Shown here piece after piece: positions 5,260-5,336 of a DNA stretch of 5,336 nucleotides. Within the stretch, counting starts at the first letter, position 1. The number at the start of each line of letters is the position of its first letter. Origin of the DNA: Acidobacteriota bacterium (GTDB taxonomy: Bacteria; Acidobacteriota; Terriglobia; Terriglobales; Acidobacteriaceae); assembly GCA_021778875.1 (NCBI GenBank), contig JAJYBT010000269.1, positions 1 through 5,336 of the forward strand, written 5' to 3'. Position numbers and translations under genes: made by a program. The notes beneath the pieces were generated by a model. That model saw only the letters and a program-made list of their open reading frames with translations. It was not told the DNA's origin and did not search any database.

Positions 5260-5336
5260 CTATATGCGCGGCTCCCATCCGGGTTCGTAGGTGCGGTTCC
5301 ACATGGCCATGGCTTGGGTGGCGCGCTGAATTTTGC
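5260..5336 (-). CDS. 3' end of an unrecognised protein-coding gene (partial)
   Basis: On the - strand a frame enters open at the window edge and stops at TAG (5262-5260). It encodes 24 full residues with a protein-like composition, including MAMWNRTYEPGWEPRI at the C-terminus. The other two frames of this strand look less natural: one is Pro-rich, and the other runs on through the REP copy. I do not recognise the family from so short a piece. If real, the gene is read in the same direction as the RAYT and isomerase genes, with its stop 68 bases outside the right REP copy. A pseudogene remnant is possible. Confidence 0.5.
   Translation of the reverse strand, partial: KIQRATQAMAMWNRTYEPGWEPRI

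Noticed and set aside
5295..5310. Possible degenerate parS (GGTTCCACATGG) near the right edge
   Set aside because: Only about 10 of 16 bases match, the palindrome is broken, and the bases are explained by the codons of the partial gene there.

Overview
The window is high-GC bacterial DNA carrying a chromosomal partition locus. The order is amidohydrolase, rsmG, parS sites, parA, parB. This rsmG-parA-parB order is usual near replication origins in many bacteria. Together with a Tat-exported TIM-barrel protein and a REP-associated transposase of a familiar type, it suggests a soil-type Acidobacteriota (Terriglobia-like) chromosome. That assignment rests on gene style and recollection of similar proteins, not on a search.

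Left part (1-1278, + strand): the 3' two-thirds or more of a class I glutamine amidotransferase-like hydrolase (peptidase C26 / PuuD type), followed after 5 bases by rsmG, the 16S rRNA m7G527 methyltransferase. The 369-base gap from 1279 to 1647 holds two perfect 16-bp parS palindromes and three DnaA-box-like nonamers. parA (1648-2493) and parB (2563-3468) follow. ParB should load on the parS sites just upstream of its own operon, and ParA should drive segregation of the ParB-parS complex. A strong perfect hairpin (3489-3516) closes the operon and also faces the convergent gene beyond it.

Right part (3517-5336): on the - strand lies a Tat-signal-bearing xylose isomerase-like TIM-barrel protein (sugar phosphate isomerase/epimerase family). 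Upstream of it sits a compact REP-RAYT unit. An apparently intact Y1/HUH transposase gene (4548-5123, - strand) lies between two copies of an exact 30-bp sequence in inverted orientation (4492-4521 and 5163-5192), each containing a 20-base palindrome. Three smaller palindromes, two with the same CTTCAG core and one with a one-base variant (CTTGAG), lie at the ribosome-binding site, inside the 3' end and on the stop codon of the transposase gene. The extreme right edge shows the last 24 codons of a probable further - strand gene.

Nothing here demands a wholly new system. The most interesting parts are the family of same-core, different-stem hairpins placed around the RAYT gene, the parS plus DnaA-box-like region, and a short AT-rich patch over the ParB DNA-binding helix.
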